Assembly (NCBI GenBank): GCA_942486035.1
Contig: CALNXK010000099.1
Span: 463,501 to 527,500 of the forward strand
DNA length: 64,000 bases
Source: Porites lobata
Taxonomy: Eukaryota > Cnidaria > Anthozoa > Scleractinia > Poritidae
Reading direction: 5' to 3'
Shown here: positions 23,276 to 34,640 of the stretch, in pieces
Layout: every line of letters starts with the position of its first letter
Position numbering within the stretch: the first letter of the stretch is position 1
Translations under genes and position numbers: made by a program
Notes under the pieces: generated by a model
Seen by the model: the letters and a program-made list of their open reading frames with translations, nothing else
What the model was told of the DNA's origin: nothing
The model's database searches: none

Positions 23276-26200
23276 TTCAATTAAAATGGCAAACCTTACA
23301 TTAGCACAATTTGTCTCACAGATACTTCCTCGCTCGTTTTCTTACGTAATAAATAACCGGCACATTAAATTCTTCTTTGAAAAAGAATTGCCACCAGTCA
23401 GAAATTAAAACAATTAATTGCGTCAAAAGAGTATCGAACAAAATTCTAATCGATCACCGTCGAATTAAAATAATAAGGTAGCCCGCTGGTTATGAGCTTA
23501 TGTTGGAAAACAGGACACATTTGCTCCTGATGGATAATCATATCATTTCAGAAGAGGTATTTAACTATCGAGACAAAAGGACCGACAGTGGAAAGATAAA
23601 TGGAACTCTCTGAAAACAGTAAACACGAGGTTTTAACAATGCAAGAAGAGTGGGAGAACTCTCGCATCCCATTGGACAAAGAAATGAGTCGCAAACTAAT
23701 AATTACACTTTAAGACACATATTTGTTAAATGAGTGTCGTTTAAGCAAACCAAGAAGGTAACTGAAATTAATTTTCTCTTGTTACATATCAACAGACGCT
23801 GTAAGGCTCGTTAAAAACTAGATTACGTGTATTTTGTTTTAGATCCAGAACGAGCCATAATGAACATATGTACTTAATCGCCTTACCAGTACAAGATAAC
23901 TTCGACCTTTGATTAAGATGAGAACCAGACGACCATGAATGGAGCAAAGGGGACAAAACGCTCTTTGTTAACTGAAAATCGCCACCCTTGCAAGTTCAAG
24001 TGATTTCAACTTGCCCGCGTTTCGAGTAAAACATTTTCATCAATACTGTATGGGCATAATTCTTCCTGAGAATAGTGTGAGAGTTGTACCGATGCTATAC
24101 TTATATACATAAGATGAAAACCCTTTAGAAAACCCTAAACTCTAATTTTTGCATCCAGAATTTGAATTGGGATTTGAATGACACATCAGGCCGTATAAGA
24201 GTGGCATGGTTTACTTTTTAAATTAATTGCTGCATATTTGAAATCTTAAACAAAGACAATGGATAAATTCTAGATATGAAGCTGATTAAAAACCTGTATT
24301 TCAAGGGCAGGTGGAGAGGAAGAAGAATTAATAACCTGAGGCTTTTGCTGATGCCAAACATATTTTTTCTTTTCAAAGAAGTAAAGTTTTTTATCTTGTC
24401 TTTTGAATACCACAAACAGGTCCAAATGAGGTACACTTTCAAACTTTCTCTTGGCCATAAAATATACCTTAAAGAATCAGTAACCAAACGTTTCCAAGCT
24501 GAAAGTAGAGTGAAAGTGACTTATCAGGATCATAATTTAAAGAAATATTTCATTTTATTCGCTAGACGCGCGGTCAACTAATTTCTCTTTTCTTTCTGGA
24601 AAAGACCTCTGAAAAAAGTGAAGTTTCCACAGCCGTTTTAAACAGCAAAGTCTATTAGCTGATCAGTTTTTGAAATAATACAACTCAGCGGCAAACAAAC
24701 GGCCTTCTTATACAAACGGCGGCTTCAACAAGGTGGACGAATAATTGATTAAGACAATGATCACAATTTTGTACATTTCTACCTTAAGTGCAAAATACAG
24801 TGACAATTTCTAACCTTGTAGCTGAAAAGCGGTCTTCCTTCTACCTTCAAACTTTTCTGGTCACGCGGTTTGGCGATGTAATCCACCTTGCAACTTGGCC
24901 AATTTGTGCTAAACGTCGGTCGCAATAAAACAGCAAATCAAAAGGCACGTTATTTTGTCAGTTGCAATTGGCCGTGGTGGATGTTTTCTACACGAAAAAT
25001 GAATCGTGCAGGAAATTAATAAAAACACGACAGTTCATGCGAACATGAACTAAAATAAGCATATAGGCTCCCTCCTTTATTGGTTTTTGCTCAATTTCCT
25101 AACTTAAATTGTTTGCGTTAAGCTTGAATAAACTATATTCCATTACGGTGGGTGACCGACACCTAACCTTTTAGATGTGTTTCCATTTTTAAAAGGCCTC
25201 CATTTGGTTGCTAGACAACGAAGTAAATTCCCGGCAAAATTGCCGCTCGTGTTCATTGTCAAAATTACAGTCTTGCCGCGGCAGTTCAGTTCATGGTCAT
25301 AGCCTTCCATATCGTCTGACCAGCATCTATTTAATGGAAATAAAATGATACAAAAGAGTATAACTTGTCCTGTTCCTTTTCAGGTATCGCTGCCTCTGGT
25401 TACATTAATATGTTACGCTTCCACTCCATCTTTCTTAAAGGTTAATAAATTTGTCATTGGAATTTTAAAATGTTTCAAAGGAACAAAAAGGTGTCTAAAA
25501 TATATAAAGAGGATATCTTGGAAAGGTAGGATCAGTTTAACGTCATCACGATTTCTATCTCACATTAGTTGCCGGACAGCTTTGAGACACATATGTGTAT
25601 AACAAGGACTAATGACAGTAATTCTGCGCGTTTAAACGCGCGATTTCAAATTGCCCTTTGATTAATTTCTTATGAAAGGAACAATTCGCAAGTGTGATGA
25701 CTTTCTTGGCGGTTGATGACTATTTTTCTTGAAGCAATGTATGTAATCACATGTGCATAACAAGATATTACCGTGTAAATTGCCTGCACTATTATAATAA
25801 GTAAACTTATTTATATAGTATATCTAGCTACATATCTTACAGCTGGTATCGTCAGCCACAGTGTTGCACAAACTTTGATATGCACCGCATTCAGCCATAA
25901 AGACTATGAATAGCTAGTTTGTAATGTACAAATTAACGGTCTGCTCAAGCCGATAGCCATACTGTAGCTTCAAATTAGACTTGCATTATAAAAATTGTCT
26001 TTCATCAATCCACTTTGAGGCTGGTATAGTTAGTACCGACATGGCGCTTTGATAAAATTCCAACTATTTAATGATAGAAGATTATCTCCTCCAGTTATGT
26101 CGCTTCAAACAACGATTTAAGGGCAGCGCATCCGCAATACAAGCTGGTTCTTCAGTCTATCATTCAGGGTCGAATTAGAATTTGGTAATGTTATAAGAGT

Positions 26201-27002
26201 GCCGAAAAAGTCAAAAACAAACCCAACGCACCTGGGCATGTATTGACTCCAGAAAGTGAGCAGAGGAAACATTGGTGTAGCAAAAGTGCTCTCACCCTAT
26301 ATGAGCGACTTTTGTTCCCCTGAATGGATGCTAGCTCAAAGTTATTCCCAATTTCAACAATGAAATGGAAAGTGTTACTGATGACAGATCAATGAGTGGG
26401 CAAATGTGGTCCTGCATCCATCTAAAGTTTGCGTCTTCGGATTTCTTCCATACTAATTAAAGCAGCAGCATAAACGATGATATTGATAAAAATGATGCAT
26501 AGTAACTTTTCTAAAGTAATTAGTATAGTTTGACGTGCTTCTCAACTGGGAACGCAAAAGTTTGTTTGTATAGGTAAGGTGCTGAAGTTCTCCAAGTCGC
26601 ATTCCTAGCTGAGCGAAGGTGGCCTGGATGATCCTGCGCTCACCTAAAACACGCCTTTATTGAAGATATCTGAAAGAGCTCAATATTTCAAGGATATCCC
26701 TCCTGCTTTGTGTATGTATCAAAAAGGAAATTCGATCTATAGGTAAAAATTTTTGTCGAGTTTTTTTGGCGCATGATTTTCTTCGCTTTTTGCACCCTCA
26801 AAATTACAACTGATAAAATTGACTTTAGTGCTAGCAAATTCTGCTAACCTTGTTTTTAGAGAAAAAAGCTAAGGGTTTACCATAACTAATTCTTCTGAAA
26901 TTTCTGCCTTTCTTTTGGCGCTGTTAAGATTAAGACCATTTAAAGAGCTACCTTTGCACAATGACCCGTTGCAAGCCAGGAAGACCTTTGAAAGAATATT
27001 CT
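23276..27002. other. Long intergenic stretch between two receptor pseudogenes
   Basis: No supported gene or repeat. A minus-strand open run around 26660-26460 (contains TFAQLGMRLGELQHL) is unsupported. AT-rich throughout. Confidence 0.35.
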
Positions 27003-28297
27003 TTATAATAAGTGTTTCCTACACTCGGAGTCAAAGACGACATAAATTATTGGATTCATTGAACTGTTTGTATACGCGAGAAGAGATCCACCAAACCAGA
27101 GCAACTCAGGAAGACAAATATCGATCATGAAATTATTAATTAATAAAGCCACGTCTTGTGGAAGCCAACAGAAGGCAAACACCACCACACTTACGATCAT
27201 CATTTTAGTGACTTCAACAGTCATGCGCTTGCGGCTATGGGAATTGACGAACGACGAAGCCTGTGCCTTAACTAGTCGCCTCCAGAGTGTAACACAGAAG
27301 CTGAAGTAAAGTACAAAAATGATAAGTGGGCATGCGTATAGAAGTGTAAAGAATGCTATCTGGAATACTTGATTGGCAAGAGTAGTATCAGTTGAAGACC
27401 AGTCCTGTCCTGCTGAACATAATTACCTTGGCAATTTTCAAGGTTATAAGACGGAATCCTCCAGGAAATTGAGTAATTTTAATTATCAGTGGACAAAATC
27501 CTTGTACCAGAATAATTTAAAGAATATTGCATTCTTTTTTACTTTTTTTTTTTAACCCTTAAACCTCCCCCCCATACATGGTATAGTTTACCACCCCTTG
27601 AAGTTTTGGAGTTTTTTTCTGCAATAATTATGCGGTCTCTTTTGCATCTGTTATTAATCTATTTATCAAGGTATAGTTTAGACTTCTCTGGTCTTCTTCG
27701 TTCTCTCTTTTCAATCCATCGTTTGTTGAAGCTATCACTTTTTTGTAGTTGTTTTCATCGACTTTTGCCATACACACATCATTCAACACAAAGATGTAAT
27801 TAGTCTTCTGTAATAACACCAAAGAAAATTTCTTATGGCAGTCCGAGAAAATGAATGTCAAATTTTACCACGAATTGTGAAAACACAGGTAAAATTCTGA
27901 AAACTCCATGTGTAAGCTGAAATTTTGTGAAACTTGGCATCCATTTTCTCGGGCTCCTATAAGAAATTTTCCTTGGAGTTATTACAAATGACGAATTACA
28001 TCTTTAGCCCTTGAAAAATGTAAAAAAGAATGCAATATGCTTTAAATTATTCTGATACAAGGTTTTTGCCTTGACCGAAAATTAAAATTACTCAATTTCC
28101 TAGTGAATTCCGTCATAATCCTCTTGAATGGAAATATGATGGAACAGAACCGTTCCACAGCAATTGCAGTGAAGGTGAAAGACTGAAGAGACCGCCTCGT
28201 TTAACACAGCTAACAGGCCAATGCAATATAACTGTCCCGCGACACCGTCAAAAGCTTCTAGCTTGAACAGCACTGGCATGTTTACAACAGTTATTGC
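27003..28297 (-). pseudogene. Receptor G: GPCR pseudogene disrupted by a transposon
   Basis: Minus-strand remnant in two pieces. Piece one (28297-28115) encodes the end of TM2 (VVNMP), ECL1 and TM3. A one-base shift near 28177 then leads to TAIAVERF, the DRY region, and IIFPFKRI of loop 2. A 665-bp palindromic element (27450-28114) interrupts here. Piece two (27449-27003) resumes with TLKIAKVIMFS (loop 2 and start of TM4). It has lost most of TM4 and ECL2, then shows QDWSSTD, TM5 (FFTLLYACPLIIFVLYF), LWRRLVKAQ, TM6 (FCWLP) and TM7 (NPIIY). TM1 and half of TM2 are missing; the sequence upstream is a repeat with a hairpin at 28305-28330. Clearly non-functional. Confidence 0.88.
27450..28114. 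mobile_element. Palindromic transposon (MITE) inserted in receptor G, ATAA target duplication
   Basis: Terminal inverted repeats start GACGGAAT and are followed by AGGAAATTGAGTAATTTTAA; the matching right arm is at about 28010-28114. A second pair of inverted arms lies inside (27790-27856 with 27943-28008). The left arm is interrupted by about 230 bases absent from the right arm, so one insertion is nested in another. ATAA flanks both ends (27446-27449 and 28115-28118). The host gene's reading frame is continuous across the empty site, which confirms the boundaries. Confidence 0.85.
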
Positions 28298-28304
28298 CCC
28301 CGCA

Positions 28305-28330
28305 GGGATTTCGCCCAGAGGCGAAATCCC
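28305..28330. repeat. 11-bp hairpin in repeat that replaces the 5' end of receptor G
   Basis: GGGATTTCGCC and its exact reverse complement GGCGAAATCCC are separated by four bases. The segment to about 28380 looks like an inserted repeat and lies where TM1-TM2 coding sequence should be. Confidence 0.6.
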
Positions 28331-28339
28331 GAGGAGGCA

Positions 28340-30050
28340 CCCTAGTAACTCGCGCGTATATTTAGGGCAGTACTTACAGTTCAAATATACAGTGAGTATA
28401 CTAGAAAAAATCTCGATTTGCTCGAACTGGGGCCGCGATTAATCGGTAGGTAATGATGACGTATCTATTCTTTGCTCCCGCAAGTACGAAATGGTTAGGA
28501 TGACGTAAAGACAGAAAATCCTGAAGGGACCGCTCAGGTAGATTTTGTGGCATTTATTGAGCAGATACTCTTTTGCGCTAGGCATTGACATTCTGTGGAG
28601 CAGTTGTTTTGAAAGTTATGGACCAAAAGACACTCGTTAAGCGCAGGGGAGATTATAAGGTGCGTTTAACTGTGTAGATATATAAACACTTGGAGAGTTT
28701 GCCAGACACGAGTTCACAAATCCTTGATTTATATTGGAAACCTTGCCAGACACTCTTTCTCTCTCTTTGACCGTAATAAGACTCAGCCCCAAACAAGCAA
28801 GGCGAGTGAACAACGGCTAACACTAGCAGACTGATGAACATTTACAGAAATTCGTCGACAATCAAATTCTTTGCTGACTTATTCCCTGCTCACAGATGTC
28901 CTTCCGTTATAAAGTTTCAAATAAGACTAGAATGCGCTAGCGTGAATCGGTCAAATTAAACGTCCTTTTAGTTTCTAAGGCTTAGTTTCCAGCAAATGAA
29001 ATGAACTGAATGTAAAAAGGGAAAGAGAAATAGCGAAAAATTCAGCTTCTAATAAAATCTTTTCTTATGGTTTATAATAACCTTTTCTCGAAACTGAGAA
29101 TGCTTTGATCAAAGCTGTGTAAATCGACCTGAAACTGTGCATGGAACCTTGCGTTTCCTGTATTTATCTCACCTATTGTATGGAATATGTGTGAAAATCT
29201 TCATTATGAATCGGTATATTTCAAAGAGCTACACAACCAGCAAGAATACTATTGACCGACAATATACAAAACGGGGGCAGCTGTAGTGTCAACTATTACT
29301 AGTCAGTTATCAGTAGATCGTCTCTAGGAAAGTGTGAAAACTGCCAATGAGCAATGCACTCGGCTAGCAGGATAGATACTTTGCATGAACACTGTTGTTA
29401 CTTAGTGTTCCAAGGTGCTTTTGAATTTATCAAACGTAAAATCATTCACAGGAGCGCTCAAAATCCTGCTGAGTTTTCGAACTTTGAGTCCATGTTTCGC
29501 TTAGGAATTGGCGCTAAGACGAACTCAACACGTAAATAACACATGGTTTCTACTATTTGGACTACATTTCACTTTCTTTTGATTGGTTGAGCCGCTTTGG
29601 GTTCTTATTAACCCAATGCATATATATCACCTCGGCAACTGTCATGGGTAATTCTTTTGGTTGACGTGTCCACATGTCACCCACAAAAATTTCCCTCCCC
29701 GTGGGCAACAGCCATATGCACGTGGGTAAATGGCTCGTTTAACCGCACCTAGTAAAACCTTCTTAAGCCTGTCAGGGTCCATGGAATAGGATTTCTTTAC
29801 CCAAAACCAACTTTGAAACAAGACGCGTTGAACGCGCTCATTTGAGCGCAGTGTATATAAAGGGAAGAAAGACTTGAAAGTGTGTAAATGAAAATGTGAG
29901 GGAAAACACGAGGCTAGGGTGAAGAGCTAGAAGTCTGCAAAATTTTTGAAATTTACGAGCGGTACAGGAGACTTTATGATTTATGACGCAGGATTAAGGT
30001 AGGAAATGTTGTCGCAAAGATCTGTGAAATGAATAAATAAAAGATACATA
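28340..30050. other. Intergenic stretch, no supported gene
   Basis: Several short open frames without family features, including one at 29354-29539 (contains GAFEFIKRKIIHRSAQ). No repeat boundaries identified. Confidence 0.35.
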
Positions 30051-30290
30051 TATTGTGAAAGGTTTTAACCCAGGATCCATTTCATAAGTAGGTTGAGTAT
30101 GATCGTCCGGGTACGGTGAACGTAGTCCTGAATAGGACTGTTGTTGACAGTGGCTGGCGTTTTAATACCATCAACTGGCGTGATACAACTCACTTTAACT
30201 CAGAAGATGACTACCGCACAGGTTGTCGAAACGTCAGTCACTGTCAACAAGAACAGTCCTATTCATACTCAAACTACTCAAAAGATACAT
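30050..30290. mobile_element. Short copy of a TIR element (family shared with 41.3 kb)
   Basis: The left part contains AGGTTGAG, GATCGTCCGGG, and GTAGTCCTGAATAGGACTGT. The right part carries GGTTGTCGAAACGTCAGTCA followed by ACAGTCCTATTCA, the inverted partner. The same blocks appear in the same order in the longer copy at 41.3 kb, so this is an internally deleted copy. AAGATACAT occurs just outside both ends and may be a target duplication. Open frames here are not genes. Confidence 0.75.
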
Positions 30291-30299
30291 TGTAAATTA

Positions 30300-30940
30300 G
30301 ACTTTATTATATACATACTGAGAAATACTCACGAAAAAGTTGTGTTGTAAATTTTGATACGCAAATGAGTTCTAGCCAATCAGAGGAGTGAACTATGGTT
30401 TTCACAAACAGTTAAGATTACTTGTAGTTTTTGGATTACCTCACAGCATCCTTACCGTCATTTATGTTTTTAAGAAACGTTTCTACTAAAAAGCTGTTGC
30501 TTCGTTTTCATTGTTATTTCTTGGTGTGTAGCGGCAATTTTGGAAAGTTTTAAAATAAAAAGGCCACCAAAATGATGAATGTCTCAGTATGTATACAATA
30601 AACACAATATACAAATTATACCCACTCGTTGTTTTTGTCAAAATCGAACGATCCTTATTACCATACGCCAGCACTTTCATATCTGCACAACAATAACTAT
30701 ATACAACTTTAATTAAACGAAAATTACAAGTTGGCAACTAAGACTTAATAGAAAAGCTAAGAATAAGAAAATAAAAACACTATACAAAGTTATCAAGATC
30801 CTTATTGTAGTTCATGCAGGCTACTTTAATGAATGAAACCTGCTGTGGTGCTTTTTTGTTGGTAAAGGTTTTGAGAACTCTTTTAAATGTATCAATGTTC
30901 TCATATTTTCGAGCAGTCTTTTCTAAACAGTAAACAGTTC
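30300..30940. other. Intergenic stretch, no supported gene
   Basis: AT-rich, only unsupported short frames. Confidence 0.35.
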
Positions 30941-30943
30941 CAG

Positions 30944-32520
30944 TCAACAGCACCGCCCCCCCCCCCCAAGATATTGTCTCTTTTCTCTAGATACTTCTAT
31001 CAACTTCCTTAGGCCTTTGCCTCGTCTAATGAGTCCACATTTATATACATATTGAGACAGCCTAATTAGCATGTGTTTTGCCTCCTTAGACATCTCAATA
31101 GCTAATCTTCGTTTATAAAACCAACCAAGATTTTGCCGGTGAACACGCTGTAATATGTCACAATCCATGATATTCTTAGGTAACCATTCAATGATTTTGG
31201 CCGCGTTTCGATGCAGTCCTTTAATTTCGACAAAAGTAGCAGGAAAAAACCTTCCCCACACTGATATGGAGAAAGTTACAAGTGGAATTATAGTCTTGAA
31301 ATATGTATCCTCCAAAAGCTTGGATGAGAATTTCCTTAAGCATACTCGTTTCATTACCATATGATTCTGCATATTTTATGTACTTGATCTTTCCAAAGCA
31401 GTCTGTTATCAATGACCACGCCCAAAGATTTGGTAGAATAAATGTATTCAGGTAAAGTGTTTCCACGTTGAACAGGAAGTAGGGGCTCAACAAAAATATT
31501 CCTCTACAAGATCATCACTTTCGATTTGCCTGTATGAAGAGTTTACTTGTTTGAGTTACATTGCACAACAGATCTCTCCAAACAGCAAGTTTAGTTTCCG
31601 CATAACGTCATCAGTGCTATCAGCAATGACAAAAGCTGTGGTGTCGTCAGCATAAAAATGTAATTCACCTTGCGATATTGATTTCGAAAAGTCATTAAGA
31701 TAAATTGAAAAGAGTCTGGGCCCCACAATGGAACCTTGAGGAACTCCATGCTCAACTTGATGTAGACCTGATTTCTGCTGAAGACAAAAGAAAAAATACA
31801 AAAATGTCGCCCTGCATAATCCATCAAGTTCTGGACTTCAGGCAGTGTGTCTTCGTGGAACATTTTTATCTTGTTACGCCGCAAAATCAAGAGGATTGGC
31901 AGATAGCAAGTCATGAAAACCCGCCAAAAACCCGAGCAAAAATTCCGTTGCCTGACCTAGAAATATCGCTGACGACTACTCGTCTTTTGTCTTTGAGGCG
32001 ATCGAGACGCCCATTATATGGAAACCACTAATCGTTGCAGTCGTCCTTATAGTCTCAAAATTTGTTGAAACGATTGAAGCGATCGGGACAATCCGGACGA
32101 TCTATGATAGAGAAACCGGGCTTAACAATCGCGGTGATCCTGTAAATAAACGATAAAGGTGAGCCACTCGCTGGTGTTAACTGTGAGGCAAGCTTTTCTC
32201 CTAAGTAGCAAAGAAGGAGTTCAAGGTGTTTGCTTGATCTTTATCATCGTATTAACTAATGTGTCATGCTCATGTCGCTCAGGACCAGTTCTTTCAGATC
32301 ACTTCTCTATTTTTTGGTCATTTGTTTCACATGCTTCCAGAAATCCCTGGATCCTTTTACCTTGTTGCCTAATCCATCTCACCAATACTCTGCTTCTGCT
32401 TTTCTCATGGCTCTAGTTAGTTCATTCCTCAAAGTCATATATCTTTTCCTGTCTTCTTGATAACCCGGTTTTTGAAACTTGAGTAATAGCTTATACCTTT
32501 GATTTATGAGTTTACTTATG
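30944..32520 (-). mobile_element. Decayed LINE with reverse transcriptase
   Basis: Minus-strand pieces in order: 32460-32240 encodes the linker between endonuclease and RT (EDRKRYMTLRNELTRAMRKA, then DFWKHVKQM) with several stops. Next, 31770-31556 holds RT blocks B and C (HGVPQGSIVGPRLFSIYLND and FYADDTTAF). A frame at about 31480-31400 reads SLGVVIDNRLLWKDQV, and 31372-30944 reads TFSISVWGRFFP and ends beside a poly-C run. Frameshifts and stops between all pieces show a dead copy. The catalytic YADD is preserved. The clade is CR1/jockey-like by motif style. Confidence 0.88.
30954..30968. repeat. Poly-C run at LINE end
   Basis: About 14 consecutive C within the C-terminal LINE frame. Length may be unreliable in the assembly. 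Confidence 0.8.
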
Positions 32521-32529
32521 GCTCCATGT

Positions 32530-33893
32530 TCATGCCCTGTCTTCTTCCCAGAAAAAAATACCTTTTTATACTATACATATCCCTTGCCGTACTTGGCACG
32601 CGGCTAGTGTTGAGCACTGTTAAATTGAGCTGCGTAAATCTACGTCAAGTTAATAACTCACGTTTTCAAACGCCTGTTCATTTTATTTACATCAATTTAT
32701 ATCAACGATTTTTCCCTACACGTATTGTGTACTTTTCTATTCGCAGTCCTTGCACTATTTCATATTTTAACAGCCATTTCGATCTCAATCGACTCAATCG
32801 AAATTGCTGCTTCTGATAAATTGTAAATTAAAATAAATCCAAGTCCTTCAGTTGCAAAATCAACATGTTCGAAATAATGACGAGGTTGTCTCAAGAGCCA
32901 TTAAAATTGCCAAACTTTTCCGGCTGTGGAGAGTGGGTTAATCGTTTTGGGTATTTTTTATACATTCTCGTGCGACATGACGTTTTTACAACGTAAACAG
33001 AAAGACCTCATCTATTTGGCTGTTAGGATTTGAGACAGAACGAACTAAAATTACACCAACATTACTTTAAGTCATATTTATGATTAAAATCATCTCAGTA
33101 CCATATGATGTCTATGATACATCAAAGCAAACAAAAAGGAAAGGAACGAAGACTTTAGAGCGAACATGATGACCTTTATAAATATTCTGCGTTGTATTTA
33201 CTACTAACACTGAGATTTCCTACTGTCATCTGGGAGCCGGCAAAGTAATTGTGCAATAAAAACTTATATTGACTGCTGTCAAATTTCTTTCAAGCGTGTT
33301 CTGTAAAAGTGTACACTGGACTGACTGTTTGGAGAACCTTCTTTTCCGGGTTTAGATAAAAGTAAATATAGTGTCATTGTCCATTTTAAGTCCACTCGCA
33401 AGGAAACATGAAAGTCAATCACATGAAAGAAAAACCGTAAAAACAATTACAACAAACATAACAGTTTCGTTTGAGAAAAAATATCCCAGAGTTTCTTTAC
33501 TGCGCCGACAGTATTTCTTCGTAGGCTTGGAAGCGGGAGGTTAATAATTTGAAGAGAGCACTATGTAAAGCCCCAATGAGACATCGACAGCTTCACGCGA
33601 ATTCGACAGATGGTAATCACTGGAACAGAAGCAACTAGACGTATGTTTTATCAAACAAAGCGGCTTAAGATAAGACTCTTCCACAATCTCCTTGAAGCAC
33701 GTAGCTTTCTTCTGTAGTATCAGTCAGTTCAACTGAAAAGGTGTCCTTTCAGTTTCGTTGTCTCTATAAAGGTATGAGAAATTCGTCATAAAATGTACTC
33801 TAAATGTACTCGTCTTTTTACCTAATATAGGAATTAAATAAAAGTAATTCTACCATCAAGTTATCGTCGGTCTTTAGGTTCCTCGGAAGCCGT
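32530..33893. other. Intergenic stretch, no supported gene
   Basis: Nothing recognised on either strand apart from short frames of no clear family. Confidence 0.35.
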
Positions 33894-34076
33894 TTAAGCA
33901 GACTTTGGTTTTGTATTTAGGAATTCTCTTTTGTTGATCCTGACACCCTTTGGTCTTAAAACGGAATTTTCTTTTTGGACCGAAAACACCTTTCTTCCTC
34001 TGTGATCACGTAGAATAATTGTTGTAGACTCCAAACCATCATTGTTCATGCAAGATCTCGCAGCGATACCATGAGC
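33894..34076 (-). CDS. Terminal exon of an unrecognised gene (60 codons)
   Basis: A minus-strand open segment begins directly after a TTTCCAG acceptor (AG at 34078-34077) and runs 60 codons to TAA at 33896-33894. Composition is protein-like and polar: it contains AHGIAARSCMNNDGLESTT, then ILRDHRGRKVFSVQKE and RPKGVRINKREF. A CTAAC branch-like motif lies about 10 bases upstream of the acceptor. I do not recognise the family. Upstream exons were not found between here and receptor D, so the intron may contain receptor D (opposite strand) or the exon may be a relic. The frame and acceptor together make chance less likely, but no start or second exon is proven. Confidence 0.5.
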   Translation of the reverse strand, partial: AHGIAARSCMNNDGLESTTIILRDHRGRKVFSVQKENSVLRPKGVRINKREFLNTKPKSA

Positions 34077-34079
34077 CTG

Positions 34080-34640
34080 GAAAGTTAGTTTAAAAAGTTA
34101 GTTAGTTGTAGTTGTATACGTTTCTTAAAAGAGGGAAAAATGAATGTCAACAAGGTGCAAAACGAAAGAGTACAAGCAGAGTGTGAGTGAGTGTGAAGCA
34201 AAATATATTAAAGAAAACTTTTACACGTACAGTGATTGGCATGTTATAGCATAGTTTAAAAGTAGCCAAAACTGTTCATGAGAAGAATGCAAACTGATCA
34301 GAGACTCTGGCATCGTAGGATTTCTTTTATTCTCTTTCAAAAGTGATAAACTTTAAAGTACATGACGTTACGAACCGAGTCAAATTTAGAAGAATTTGTA
34401 CGGAGTCGTAAGAGCATAAGTCGGATACCTAAGAGACAATTTACCCCCGAAAAGCAAGTTTGGCAAGTAGACATCACGGTAGGTGTTGTTTCTTCAGAGA
34501 ATCCCCACTAATCCAATAGTTTCACAAATTTAATTTGAATTTATGACCCACACTTTAGGACTCTGTTCTACCACTTTCTAAAGTCGACGTATGACGAAAC
34601 TTATTTTCTAAAGAAGTACTTCATTTATTTTTGCCTAGAA
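34080..34640. other. 5' flank of receptor D
   Basis: AT-rich; presumably 5' UTR and promoter of receptor D. No TATA box can be singled out with confidence. Confidence 0.3.

Noticed and set aside
26464..26662. 66-codon minus-strand open run containing TFAQLGMRLGELQHL
   Set aside because: No start, no clear splice sites and no family; length is within chance expectation.
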